NCBI GenBank assembly: GCA_023614405.1
Contig: CM042684.1
Span: forward strand, 205,102,941-205,166,940
DNA: 64,000 nucleotides
Reading direction: 5' to 3'
Source: Avena insularis
Taxonomy: Eukaryota > Streptophyta > Magnoliopsida > Poales > Poaceae
The position numbers and the translations under genes were made by a program. The notes beneath the pieces are model-generated. The model saw nothing but the letters and a program-made list of their open reading frames with translations, was not told the origin of the DNA and made no database searches. This document shows positions 1-11,176 of the stretch, piece after piece; position 1 is the stretch's first letter, and every line of letters starts with the position of its first letter.

Positions 1-757
1 CGTGTGTAAAACTGTCTTACACCCGTTGTATGAAAGCGTAGAGTCGAGAACACCTGACCATCACGTGATGCCTCAAAACACGATCCACAAAACGGTTCAT
101 ACTTAAGGAAGAACACATTTTATCTTGATATCTAAATGAGGGATCATCTTATAATGCTACCAAAAGCGCCAAACTAGCAATATAAGATGCTAATGTGTGA
201 AGTGAGGTGATATGGTCCATGCATTTGATCTCTATCATTTGCATCGTGGTATGATCTCTATCATTCCTTTGTGTGTAAGGCCAAGGTCTATGGAACTTAC
301 ACGATAAGTGAGTTGTAAGAGTATCTATCATACATCTACTTACAACAATACCATATCAATACACTAGCCCAGCAACGATCTAAACTAGACGCCTCTAATT
401 TACCAATTGCAAGTTTTACGTGGCTTAGGGCTTTCGGAGATAGAACCGGTCTTACCTACAAACATGAACCACAACGAGGATAACCAAGTTATTAGCAACT
501 CGTTGTAAATCAGATATTGACTATAGTAGGAGAGACAGACACCCGCTGGCCACTTATGCAAAACTAGTTGCATGTCAGTCGTGGAACCGGTCTCATGTAC
601 GATGACATGTAAGGTTGGTCCGAGCCGCTTCATCCCACTATGCCACCAATATCCAAAGTACATAGAAGATGCAATAACATGATCATCATCGCCCACATAT
701 AAACATATGTGTACTACCCGGCAAAGCACCTACGCATAGATCAGGCTCTGATACCAC
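1..757 (-). mobile_element. 5' leader of a BARE/Angela-like Copia retrotransposon, running off the left edge
   Basis: On the minus strand this is the sequence just downstream of the 5' LTR. A primer-binding site identical to the 12-nt initiator tRNA-Met complement TGGTATCAGAGC lies at 756-745, one base from the LTR end. The rest has no long ORF, as expected of the untranslated leader. gag and pol would lie beyond position 1. The family assignment rests on the similarity I recognise between the PBS-proximal leader and the LTR start and those of Triticeae BARE/Angela elements. Confidence 0.75.
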
Positions 758-2405
758 TGTTGGGTCCGCATCATAGAAAACAAAAAAATTCCTACGATGA
801 GAACTATACGCCAAGATCTATCTACTAGATACAGAGCAACGGGTGGACATACATCCATGGAGAACTTACCCTCGAAGACAATGAGCTTTGTTAACGAGTA
901 GGAACTCATGGTTGATGTAGTCGTACACTTGCCGATATCAAGATCGTGAGGAAGTCCGAGCGCCGCAACTCAGCAGCGCATCCGCACTCGCACACACGTT
1001 CAAGCCACCGGACAACCTCCACCTCCTCGCTCCAGCGATCCAGCGGAAGCAGCAACTCCTTCCAGACGAAATACCACCGGGAACATGTATCTCGCTAATC
1101 CGAGACCATGGGGGAATAATTCTAGAGGGGGAGAGAGATCCTTCACAAGGAGGTGTGTGGATGAAGGAGGGAATGGGTGGCCTTTTATAGGAGGAGGGGG
1201 GTGCCCCCTCTCTCCATGGCCGGCGCATGGGGGTGACCCCTCACCTCCCCCATTCATGTGGTGGTAACCCCTCCACATTAAAATGCCTCTTCACATTCCC
1301 TTTTAAAGTCTCCACTTTAAATGCATTAAATTTCTCCAAATTTAATGCTCTCTCATTTAATAAAACTATTTTTATTAAATTTATTCAGAATTTTGTTAAT
1401 TACTTTAATTAACAAACATTCATATAGCCCTTGCAATATTTCAATATCACATGCAGAACCACCTTACGCAATTTCACAAAACAATTTCCGGTTTCTATTG
1501 AAACAATTCCTGCGCTTTGCAATTCTTTAAATAAACATATGTGCTCCAAAATGGTGTCCGGTAACTCTTAAGTGTGCCACCCTACGGTTCGCGAATAATG
1601 CAGACATGATCGAGCCCCTTCTCCGATCAATAATCAGCAGCGGGACCTGGAGATCCATACTGACTCCTACACATTCAACAATGACTCCTGTGATCGTGAG
1701 AACCTTTAACGCTTGTAAATAAATCCCTTTGTCTCTCGATATATTACTTGTCTGAGATTCGATCATCGGTATCTCCATACCTAGTTTGATCTTGTTACCG
1801 ACATGCACTCTTTTCTTGTTCCTGTGATATAACATTCTAGTGATCACATCACTTGCTTGCAACTTATCCTAATGTGATATCACCGAGAGGGCCCAGAGTA
1901 TATCTATCCGTCATCTGGATTGACAAATTCCACTCTTGATCCATGAGCCTCAACATAACACCTTCGTAGTACTGAACCCATCTTTATAGTCACCCAGTTA
2001 CGGTGTGACGTTTGATGTAATCAAGATACTCTTCCGGTGTTAGCAATTAACATGATCTCATGGTCTAAGGATAAAGATTACTTCGTATGATGTTGTAGCA
2101 ATATAAACATAATGACTTGATCGTAATGCTATACTTCGGATGAATGTTCATCACATCATTTCACAAATGCTATGACCTTGTTATTAACAACATCCAATGT
2201 CCATGACCAGGAAACCTTGTTCATCTTGTTAATCAACAAGCTAGTCTATAAGAGAGGCATAACTAGGAACCCTTTTTGTTTATTAAACACACATGTATTG
2301 ATGTTTCCTACCAATACAATTATAGCATGCAAAATAAACATCTATCATATACAAGGAATACATAATAACAACTTTATTATTGCCTCTCAGGGCATATTTC
2401 CTTCA
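758..2405 (-). repeat. 5' LTR of the BARE/Angela-like Copia element
   Basis: Read on the minus strand the LTR begins TGAAGGAAATATGCCCTGAG at 2405, close to the usual BARE/Angela start, and ends CCCAACA at 758 next to the PBS. Length is 1648 bp, in the usual range. A TATA box CTATAAAAGG lies at 1190-1181, and downstream of it (1180 to 758) would be R-U5. The outer end at 2405/2406 lies inside a foreign ORF, so the element inserted there. The candidate TSD copy is ATTGT at 2406-2410; its partner is outside the window. Confidence 0.85.
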
Positions 2406-4027
2406 ATTGTACCTTCACACAACAAAGACCAAGCAACATATGTTCGTGTGTGATAGAGGAGCATGTCATTTGTGGCATGTCCATTATTTCTCACAACACT
2501 ATTAGCACAACTCAAGTATAGCAAACGGGATGCATATGTAAGGTCCAAGTGCATGGAAATTGTTTGAACATCATCCAAATGTGGGAACTCAAAAACTCCA
2601 TAGAATGTCTTAGTGTGGCACTCAAAGCAATTGACTAAGATATAGATCAACATCTTTGATGCAAGAGTAGGAGAATTCGGCAAAAACACATGTGGAAGAA
2701 CATCCAAAACAACATCATTATGTGTGCAAAACAACCATTGGAAAGAACAATTGTTCAATATGTTGGATGCCATACACATATCATCAAAAGCCAAAATCAT
2801 GGGGGTATGAATATAGCAAGCGGAAGCAAAAACAACATATTTGCAAACAAACCATATGAAAGAGCAAGTGGTCCTTATGTTTGTTGCAACAACAATACGA
2901 GAGACTTGGGAGCTCTCATGACAATACATGCTCATAATGACATTATGGTTGCACACAAAACATTGGAAAGATAAATTGTTCAACATTTTTGTGGCAACAC
3001 ACAAAGCATCAATATACAATAGTAATGAGACATAATTGTCACAAGGTGAAAGAATACCATCAACATGCTTCCAAGCAAACCATATGAAAGAGCAATTTTC
3101 CAATATGAAAGATGCAAAGCATGCAAAAGGTATCAGAGCTGAGTTTGATCTTGAACTCACGTCGGGGATGCTCTCTAGAGCTATTTTTGTTAACTCGTGC
3201 TCAACCAAGGTTGACATTCTTGTGCGGGTACGTACACACATCATAGATAAAAGGAACAACGTGTGTGCATGGTAGAGAAATACATCATCCATCATGACAT
3301 ATCTCTTTTTTTGCACATCACCATTAATGTCAATCAAGTATGAAATAGATGCATGGTGAGTATGCAAGTGGGGAACATGCTTATCATGGCATTTACCAAA
3401 ATCTCCAAAATTTGATAAAAATATGGGGGCCATGTCAATATAAACCATATGAGAATTATTGTTGCAAGCAAAACAAGTGAAAGAGCAATTATTCAACTTA
3501 TTGCAAGCAACAGGAGAAATTGTAAAACACTCGTGACAAAGCATGGTCCTAGGGGTACCATTGTCAACATCATTGCAAGAAAAACATTGGAAAGAGTAAT
3601 TGTTCAACAAAGTGCAAGTAATGATATCACCAACGTAACGTTTGGAGCATATCATGTCTATGGCAATATCATGGCAATAAAGGGAATCCACATGGTCATC
3701 ATGATGCATAGCAAGATTAACACATGGGAATAGGAGTGCAACATATGCCATGTCACAAGTATCATCCATAGCATGCAAGTCATCACAAATCATCAGGTGC
3801 ACTAGTGGGATCATGGCATCATCAACACCCATATTTTTACCTTGTTCATACCTCTCATATGAAGTGGGTGTTGTGGTATCATTGGTCTCCATGTGGGCGG
3901 CTTCTTCATCATGTATGAGGATGGCATCATCTTCATCCACCATGTTCATCTTCTCGGTCGGAGGCATCATTATCTCCAAGCTTGGCGCTTCTTGATCCAT
4001 GGAACCTAGCACATCTTGAGAAAACAC
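2406..4027 (-). pseudogene. Cys-module repeat protein of the gypsy-like element, C-terminus replaced by a Copia insertion
   Basis: A single open frame of about 540 codons, of which the last few (EGNMP) come from the inserted LTR. I do not recognise a named domain. Seven diverged copies of a module resembling LNNCSFxCFxCN occur: LLNNYSFQCFSCND, KLNNCSFTCFACNN, ILENCSFIWFAWKH, MLNNLSFQCFVCNH, RTTCSFIWFVCKY, ILNNCSFQWLFCTH and a last degenerate LVNCFECHT, spaced very roughly 30-130 residues apart. The N-terminal third is acidic and Met-rich. A segment with MMDDVFLYHAHTLF precedes the middle modules. Upstream the reading frame joins the previous ORF through a one-base shift near 4025. Similar ORFs are, to my recollection, recurrent in wheat-type gypsy elements without an assigned function. 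Existence of the ORF is certain; function is unknown. Confidence 0.65.
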
Positions 4028-4821
4028 ACTAATGTAGAGGATAAGTTGTGAGAAATCAAAGGGGTCTCACATGACCTATCAACTACCACTCTCAACTCAC
4101 TAGGTGTATCACTCATGCCCTCAAAGTGGAAGCACTCAATCTCACATATGGTGGAGTCACTCATCTCACTCTTGTTTTCACTCAAGTGGGCTAAGTGGCT
4201 CTCATACTCACATGGGATTGGTACCACATCATCACTCAAGCATGTAGGGATAGGCTCGGTTCTCTCAACTCCATGCGCCTCCTTTGGTGATGGGAAAATC
4301 CCATGCTCACCATTCTCGACCTTGTCGTAGCCTTGTACTTTGGGTGCCATTGTGGTGGTGGCACTCAAATTGGAAGTATTTGTCCTTGACGCCATCTTCG
4401 CTCTTGCATCCACTTATTGGCAAAGCAACTTGTTTTCTTCTATTTCTTGGGGGGTCATGTTTTTTGACGGCCTCGTCCAACTTGGCGAAGTAGAGGTCCA
4501 TCTCATGATTGAATGACATTCTTGGAGTGCTTGAAGAATAAGTTGCATTGAAGCTCTTGTAATTGGATGCTTCCTCTTTAACTTGGAGTCTTGGCATTGA
4601 AGCTTGATGGTGTGGAAGAAGGCTTGCTCTTGGTGCCATTTTGGTGGTGGCACTAGTAGTTGAAGGTGCCTTATGATGGTTTCGATGGAGGTCATTGGCG
4701 TGCCTTGCCAAAGGTTTATGTTGGAGAAGCACTTGTTCATCCACATGACGCTGGAGACGATGATCCTTTTCCTTGGTACTCTTCTTTTGATGGTGGTGCC
4801 TTCTTGAGCTTGGTTGAGCAT
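4006..4821 (-). pseudogene. Middle part of the gypsy-like element's coding region
   Basis: One frame runs from 4821 to 4006 with a single in-frame TAA at 4416-4414. It contains a moderately basic first half and a Ser/Glu-rich second half (for example MASRTNTSNLSATTTMAPK). It passes into the Cys-module ORF after a one-base frameshift near 4025 and is probably one ancestral reading frame with it. No catalytic motif is visible. It might be the C-terminal half of a gag-like protein, but no zinc knuckle is seen. Confidence 0.5.
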
Positions 4822-4843
4822 TATGGATGGTGCTCAACATGTA

Positions 4844-5218
4844 TTATCCGTCTTCATGGCGAAGATGCTTTGAACGATGTCTTGTATCCTCTTGATGTTG
4901 GCGATGATCACGAGAGGATGTATGTTGATGAATATTCTTGCTCCTTGGCGCCTCTTTTAGAAGGTGATGTTGGGGCGCTGCTCTTCTTATAGTTTGTGGC
5001 ACTTGATGCCTAGGAGGTTGTTGCACATGATGCCTTCGACATGTCCTTGCTTGGCGCCTTGGAGATGGTTGTGCTTGATGGCCTGGAGGTGATGGCGCTC
5101 GCCGCCTTAGAGATGGTGACCCATGATGCCATGTAGGTGGTGGCGCTTGACGTCTTGGAGGTGGATCATTGAAGTAGGTGGTGCCCTTTGGTGTGTCACG
5201 CTTGGCCTTGAAGGTCAT
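4844..5218 (-). pseudogene. His/Pro/Arg-rich segment of the gypsy-like element
   Basis: A 124-codon open frame rich in His, Pro, Arg and Gln with short repeats of the PRRQAPPP / RRHHVQQPP type. The underlying DNA is an imperfect ~24-30-bp repeat (gatggcgcttg / ggaggtggtgcttg on the plus strand). A comparable low-complexity His/Gln/Pro stretch lies in the gag N-terminal half of the composite gypsy (22700-23390), so this may be the equivalent region of gag. Stops separate it from both neighbours. Confidence 0.45.
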
Positions 5219-5241
5219 GGTTTCTTGATGATGCGCCTCCG

Positions 5242-5670
5242 CTAGCTTGGCATAGTAGTCTCCATCTCCAAGCGGTGGAGGTATTCTTCATGGCTCATGG
5301 AAGAGCCCTCGAAGTTGGAGATGTTCGCCATGTCCTCCATGCTTGGTGAGGCGTCGTCATTGTAGCACTCGAAGTCATCCATGCTTGGGGAGTCATTGTT
5401 GATGTAGTACTCCATATCACCCAAGCATGTGGAGCCATTTTCGGTGTAGTGCTCCATGTACTACATGCATGAGGAGCCATTGTCGATGTGGAGCTCCAAT
5501 TCCTCCATGCTTGAGGATCCATAGTTGATGACGTGCTCCATGTCTTCCATGCATGTGGAGTCATCATAGGTGCAATGATCCGGGTCCTCAAATCATGTGG
5601 AGCCAATGTCGGTGTAGTCCTCCATCATGTCCTCTATACTTCAGGAGTCGTAGTCGTCGTGGCTCGTCAT
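5242..5670 (-). pseudogene. Acidic tandem-repeat N-terminus of a gag-like protein
   Basis: A start codon at 5670-5668 opens a frame beginning MTSHDDYDS. It is made of imperfect ~16-20-residue repeats with the core GSSxMEDxEyyx(I/N)D, for example CLGDMEYYINNDSPSMDDF and SMEDMANISNFEGSSM. At least seven units can be followed. Three in-frame stops interrupt the frame (near 5642, 5595 and 5460). The repeat is visible in DNA as recurring 'tccatgcttg(g)agga(g/t)cc' blocks. The high Asp/Glu content is unlike a nucleic-acid-binding gag and more like an acidic interaction tail. Confidence 0.55.
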
Positions 5671-7048
5671 GGATTCTTCATATATATCATCCTCGGTTTC
5701 GGTGTCTCTAAACATGATTCACAAGACCAAGTGGTGTATATGGAAGTGGTAGGGGGTTAGGGATGCAACGTCAAACCTTACTTTACCTTGGAAGATAGTA
5801 TCGTGCAAGTGGCAACACTTGAGAGCAATCAAAACCAAGCAAAGTGAAGTTCACGCGGAACACCAAAACCAACTAACCACTAAAACACACACACAAAGCT
5901 TATGGTGGATAGGTTGGGAAGGTGGCGTGTCCAAGAACAATCCGAAATCAAGATGTTCTAATGGCATGTAAAGAACCACAATGATCACAAAGCAAAACAA
6001 GTCAATCCATAAGATATAGGAATTATGTACAAGGAAACACACACGGTGGATAAATGGGACTTGTGCGATGGAGAAAGTGAGCTAAGAACCAAATGATTAC
6101 CTAGCGAAGACTATAAGCTCGTGTCACACAAGTGCAAAGAGAGACGCTAGTTCGATTGCAATAAATTGGTGGGCTACAAGATATGTACAATAAGTACCAC
6201 CTCTTTGATGTTCATCGAGCTTGCACTTCCTATTCTATGAGGCACTTGTTTCTTTCTTTCTTTTTCTTCTTTTTCTTTTTATATTTTTTTCTCTTTTTCT
6301 TTCTTTTTTTACTTGCCTCTTCCTTCTGCCAACAACTATAAAAGATAACTATATGAGATAGCGCGCTCACAACTTTTGCTCAAAATTCTACAAGGTATCA
6401 AATGTGCATAGCCCAAGCAATCGTAGGAGGAACTAGTTTCAATAGGTGTTTGTTAATCGCAAAGATAGTGTAGCTCACAAAGGGATGCAAGTGGGGAGAA
6501 GTCGCCAAATTTTTATACCTTTCGTCGCCGATCTTCACCCTTTATTGGTGGATTCCGCCTTTCTCACGGAATTTTACAGAGTAGATAGCATTAACCACAG
6601 ATATGATGATGTATAGCTCCTTCTCCTCTTCAAAACGAGCTAAAGAACACCAAAATCCGAGTTCGTATACAAAAGTTATGCTCAAAACGGTGAAACAGAT
6701 TTACTGTCAGCAGGAGGGGCGGAGACTCCGGTCTCGGGGGCCGGAGACTCTGGTCTAGGACTTCCAGAACGTCCAGAACAGGTCTGTAGCACGATTTTGA
6801 GCAGAAAACTTGAACCAAAACCTCAAATTGGTGGGGGAAATCAAGGAATTAGGCCATGGAAACGCAGGGGAAGGTAGATCAACAAGTTTAGCAAGTAATT
6901 CAGGGATCAAAACCTACCAAAACGCACTCAAATCACAGATCGATCCAAAACACGAATTGGGGCTGTTTTTGGTGGAATTTTCGAATTTATGGGGAAAAAG
7001 ACCAAATCGAGGAGAAATTTGTGGCAACCAAAAGCTGCTGATTCTAGA
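5671..7048 (-). repeat. Untranslated leader of the gypsy-like element with GGAGACTCCGG palindromes
   Basis: Non-coding sequence between the LTR end (7049) and the first start codon (5670). A degraded primer-binding site (about AGAATCAGCAGC) follows the LTR. Three close copies of GGAGACTC(C/T)GG lie at 6722-6755, matching the palindromes in the LTR. A long pyrimidine-rich tract (almost only T and C) is at 6245-6320. No gene is seen. Confidence 0.6.
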
Positions 7049-7990
7049 TGTTATGGGGTAACTTCGTGGGTGGCCCGATCTTCACGGATCTCGTGGTCAA
7101 ATCGATGGGAAAGCGAGGGGAAAGGGAGAAGGTAGCGGAAGCGGACGCACATCTCGCGAAGAACATGATGAACACACGCAAAACTCACACGATACAAGGA
7201 CGATTTCTCTCACTGGTGGCCACCGGTCCGATAGAATCCTCGCAAGCAAAGATCGGTCAACGTGCTCCCATCAATTCCAAGCGGAGAGGGAAGAACACCT
7301 TGGAGAGGGTGTTGACAACTACGCACGCACTCGCAAACGTAGGCCTTGTACAACGAGGGAGGCGCAATGCAAACTCTAACGAGGTGGTGACGATAGTCGA
7401 TCCCCTTTGGTAGAAAGGGATGAGGCAAAACTAGAGATTCCATAAGGGGGGTTGTCTTTAGTCTATCATCTATGCCTAAAGGATACATGTGGGGGTGGGG
7501 GCACTATATATAGGCCAGCCACTTAACAAGGGGTAGTTTAGGCAATAATACTAGGGTTTGGGGCGGAATAGAGGTGTACATGGGCAAAGGCCCAGCTCAA
7601 GGCACGCAGGCCCATTCCACTTAGGCAGGAGTCTCTGGGGTGCAGGGGATGGAGACTCCGGGGTGGACCGGAGACTCCGGGGTCGATGTGACTCTCTAGG
7701 GTGGACTCCGGGGTGGCATGGAGAGACTTCCTAGAAGGGGTCCAGAGACTGGGCCGGAGTCCAGGGGCGGAGACTCCGGTGCGAAGGGCCAGAGACTCCG
7801 ATGTCGGAGGGCCAGAGACTCCGGTGTGGCCGGAGACTCCGGGGCATGGTGGCGGAGACTCCGGGCGATGACGGCGGATACTCGGGTTCTGGAGCTTGTT
7901 GATCCTTGTCCATATTCTTGGTTGACTTGGGGACAATCTTGGGGACTTGGTGTTGTAGTTGTAGTAGCGTCCGCAGGACGGGCTGCATCA
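7049..7990 (-). repeat. 5' LTR of the gypsy-like element
   Basis: On the minus strand it starts TGATGCAGCCCGTCC at 7990 and ends ...CCCCATAACA at 7049 (942 bp). The start is nearly identical to that of the gypsy LTRs at 17399, 19151, 46306 and 48929. A TATA box CTATATATAG lies at 7513-7504. Upstream of it (7640-7865) are eight or more copies of GGAGACTCCGG or close variants. R-U5 follows downstream toward 7049. Confidence 0.8.
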
Positions 7991-8077
7991 GGATGTAAGG
8001 AGAATAGCAGACAAACTCGCCTTAACAGATTGTTGGCCGTCGTAGGTCGTAACTACCAGCCCGTGGCCGTCATCAGA

Positions 8078-8205
8078 GCATGCGTGGCCGTCGTCTTCCC
8101 GAGCACACGCGTGGCCGTCGTGTTCCCGAGTGCGCGCGTGGCCATCATCTTCCTGAGCACGCGCCTAGCCATCGTCTTCACGAGCGCACGCCTGGCCATC
8201 ATGAA
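8078..8205. repeat. 27-bp minisatellite, about 5 units
   Basis: Tandem units of the form CGCGTGGCCGTCGTSTTCCCGAG + 4 bases, each 27 bp. Because 27 is a multiple of three, one plus frame stays open and reads RVAVVFPSA-like nonapeptides. It lies just outside the gypsy LTR. It is followed by about 300 bp of single-copy-looking sequence (8206-8510) with three short repeats of GGGAAATTTYGGTGAAG at 8355-8420. No gene can be supported there. Confidence 0.7.
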
Positions 8206-8699
8206 GAATGGATGGGGATCTGGGGGATCTGGGTGGATGGTCGTCTCCTCGTGTGGTTTGCCCGAATTGCCCTTCTCTTTTTCTCTTTTGGTGGGTGTTT
8301 GGGTCATTCTGTTGTCGAGGAGGGAGTTCAGGCGGGAGTTTCCAGCGGGAGATTTTGGTGAAGTGAGGGAAATTTCGGTGAAGTGGAGGGAAATTTTGGT
8401 GAAGAGGGAAAATTTGGGGTATTTGGAAGCTGCGATCATTTTATGTGCCCTAGTATTAGGGCGTACCAAAAAAATGTTGTTAAGTGGCACCGGCTCATTT
8501 TTATAAAATATTCAGCCACATTTTATGTAAAATTGAACAATCGTTTGCAACTATAATCTTTCTAGACACTTCTCATGAAGTAGACAAGTTTCCACCAATT
8601 CGACCGTAGCTATGCCAAATTTGAACTAGAGGTGCTTCATATATTGCTCATGATTTTTCCTAAAAATCATTTTTAGAGTCAGGGCATGTGATTCAAATT

Positions 8700-10690
8700 G
8701 TGACAAGATCCAACCCGGTCGGGGAGTCCCCCTAATAATTAAATTCCATAACCTTTGTTTTTAGGTTGACAGCGCCTGACTGTGAAGGGGGTGACACTTG
8801 GAAACCATGTTTTTCACATTTTAGCATTCCACCACACTTTAATACACATCCTAGGGTCCATTTCAAGGTTTGGAGGTATTCCGCGCTTCTTCCTATGAAA
8901 CCCTCATTTGTGGGCCCCGGGTCATCTACCCCTAGATGTTCCTCTGAAAGGGGTAGCCCGGTGGATTTTTATCTTCATTTGTTCTTGGTTGGGTCATAGG
9001 ATAAATCCAAACCATGTTTGGCACAAGTTGTGAGAAGATCCAACCTAGGTTTCACCGAAACGGGGAGTTCCCCCTAATAATCATTAAATTCCACAACACC
9101 TTTGTTTTTAGGTGACATCACATCTCTGCAAGGGGGTGACACTTGGTAACCATGTTTTGCACATTTCAGCATTCCACCACAATTTAATACACATGCTAGG
9201 GTCCATTGCAAGGTTGGGTGGTATTCCGATGCTCTGAAGCGCTTCATCCTACGAAACCCTGATTTGTGGGCCCTGGATCGTCTACCCCCCTAGATCTTCT
9301 TCTAACAGGGGTAGGCCGGTGGATTTTTCTCTTGGTTTTTGCTTGGTTGGTTCATAGGATAATTCCAAACCATGTTTGGGCACAAGTTGTGACAAGATCC
9401 AACCCGGTTTGACCGAAACGGGGAGTTCCCCTAGTAATAATTAAATTCCAAAACACCTTCGATTTTAGGTGACAACGCGTGTCTGTGAAGGGGGTTACAC
9501 TTGGGAACCATGTTTTGCACATTTTAGCATTCCACCACACTGTAATACACATTACAAGGTTTGGAGGTATTCCGATGCTCTGAAGCACTTCATCCTACGA
9601 GACCCTGATATGTGGGCCCTGGATCGTCTACCCCATAGATGTTCTTCTGACAGAGGTGGCCCGGTGGAGTTTTCTTTTGGTTTTTTCTTGGTTGGGTCAT
9701 AGGATAATTCCAAACCATGTTTGGGCACAAGTTGTGACAAGATCCAACCCGGTTTCCTGAAACGGGGAGTTCCCCCTAATAATAATTAAATTACAGAACA
9801 CCCTTCGTTTTAGGTGACATCGCATGACTGTGAAGGGGGTCACACTTGGGAACCATGTTTTGCACATTTCAGCATTCCACCATACTTTAATACACATGCT
9901 AGGGTCCATTACAAGGTTTGGAGGTATTCCGATGCTCCGAATCACTTCTTCCTACGAAACCCTGTTTCGTGGGCCCCGAATCGTCTACCCCTAGATGTTC
10001 TTCTGACAGGGGTAGCCCGGTGGTTTTTTCTCTTGGTTTGTGCTTGGTTGGGTAATAGGATAATTCCAAACCATGTTTGGGCACAAGTTGTGACAAGATC
10101 TAACCCGGTTTCATAGAAACGGGGAGTTCCCCCTAATAATAATTAAATTCCAGAACCTTTGTTTTTGGTGACAGCGCCTGACTGTGAAGGGGTTTACACT
10201 TGGGAACCATTTTTTGCACATTTTAGCATTCCACTTCACTTTAATACACATTCTAGGGTCCATTGCAAGGTTTGGAGGTATTCCGATGCTCTGAAGCGCT
10301 TCATCCTATGAAACCCTGATCCGTGGGCCCCGAATTGTCTACCCCCCTAGATGTTCTTCTGACAGGGGTAGCCTGGTGGATTTTTCTCTTGGTTTGTGCT
10401 TAGTTGGGTCATAGGATAATTCCAAACCATGTTTGGGCACAAGTTGTGACAAGATCCAATCCGGTTTTCCCGAAACGGGGAGTTCCCCCTAGCTAATAAT
10501 AATTAAATATCAGAACACCTTCGTTTTTAGGTGACATCGCATGTCTGCGAAGGGGTTACACTTGGGAACCATGTTTTGCACATTTTAGGATTCCACCGCA
10601 CTTTAATACACATGCTAGGGTCCATTGCAAGGTTTGGACGTATTCTGATGCTCTGAAGTGCTTCATCCTACGAAACCCTGATCCATGGGG
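8700..10690. repeat. ~350-bp satellite, about 5.7 tandem copies
   Basis: The phrase 'GGTGACAxCGCxTGxCTGTGAAGGGG' recurs near 8764, 9111, 9467, 9812, 10167 and 10530, giving periods of 347, 356, 345, 355 and 363 bp. Each unit also contains a CCATGTTTTGCACATTTTAG block, GATCGTCTACCCCTAGATG, and a closing CGGGGAGTTCCCCCTAATAAT. The last copy breaks off after 'aaaccctgatccatggggg'. No conserved ORF runs through it. Monomers of about 350 bp are a common satellite size in grasses; the family is not identified. Confidence 0.85.
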
Positions 10691-11176
10691 GATTGTTTGT
10701 TTGCGGCCCGAAAGTTCATGGGCGAGTGCATGGTGGTACCCAAGTTCCCTGTAATTGGCGTGTTTCGTAAAGTTGGGCTGCCAACTACTAAGAGGGGCCA
10801 TTTCGAGGCAAACTCATCTCACCCCTGCCAAATTCAAACATTCTGTTAAACTGCCCCGTGAAGTAGACGGTCGGGACCCACATGTCGGTCATCTGTTCGT
10901 GACGCGAGTGCCAACGTGACAACCTCTTAGGCAACTCGAGGAACTAAGTGTATTGGATGCGTTGACCAATTTCACAAATCCATTCCCTCCTTTCCCCTAG
11001 CACCGGTGGCATCGAAATCCACCCTCCAAGCAGGACGATCCCAAGTTCGGACATTTGACTTCTGGCACCAAGTTGTTGTGCCTAGTCGTTGATCCCGAGC
11101 TCCAATGGCGAATGCCGTAGCCGCCGTTGCGAGGCTCTAGCCCGCCTCCTCCGACGACGAGCCGAGCACTTGGGGG
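10690..11176 (+). promoter_or_regulatory. Probable promoter and 5' region of the 11177 gene
   Basis: Single-copy-looking, moderately GC-rich sequence between the satellite and the first coding exon. It contains CGGGACCCACATGTCGG, a motif common in grass promoters, and CCCTAGCACC-type 5'-UTR sequence. An upstream ATG at 11105 opens a frame of only eleven codons before TAG, a possible uORF. No TATA box is obvious. Confidence 0.35.

Larger units (their letters stand above)
2406..7990 (-). mobile_element. Gypsy-like, probably non-autonomous LTR retrotransposon (5' LTR to interrupted coding region)
   Basis: Minus-strand order is 5' LTR (7990-7049), leader (7048-5671), then a broken coding region that reads acidic repeats, a His/Pro/Arg-rich part, a linker and a Cys-module protein, cut at 2406 by the BARE/Angela-like element. 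No RT, integrase or protease is visible before the cut, so autonomy is not supported here, though pol could lie beyond the left edge. The LTR ends (TGATGCAGCCCG...) match those of the gypsy elements at 17399 and 19151, which places it in the same clade. The sequence next to the outer LTR end is GGATG (7991-7995), a candidate TSD copy. Confidence 0.7.

Noticed and set aside
7718..8506. 262-codon plus frame spanning the gypsy LTR and the 27-bp minisatellite
   Set aside because: It crosses the LTR boundary at 7990 and depends on the repeat units; no domain.
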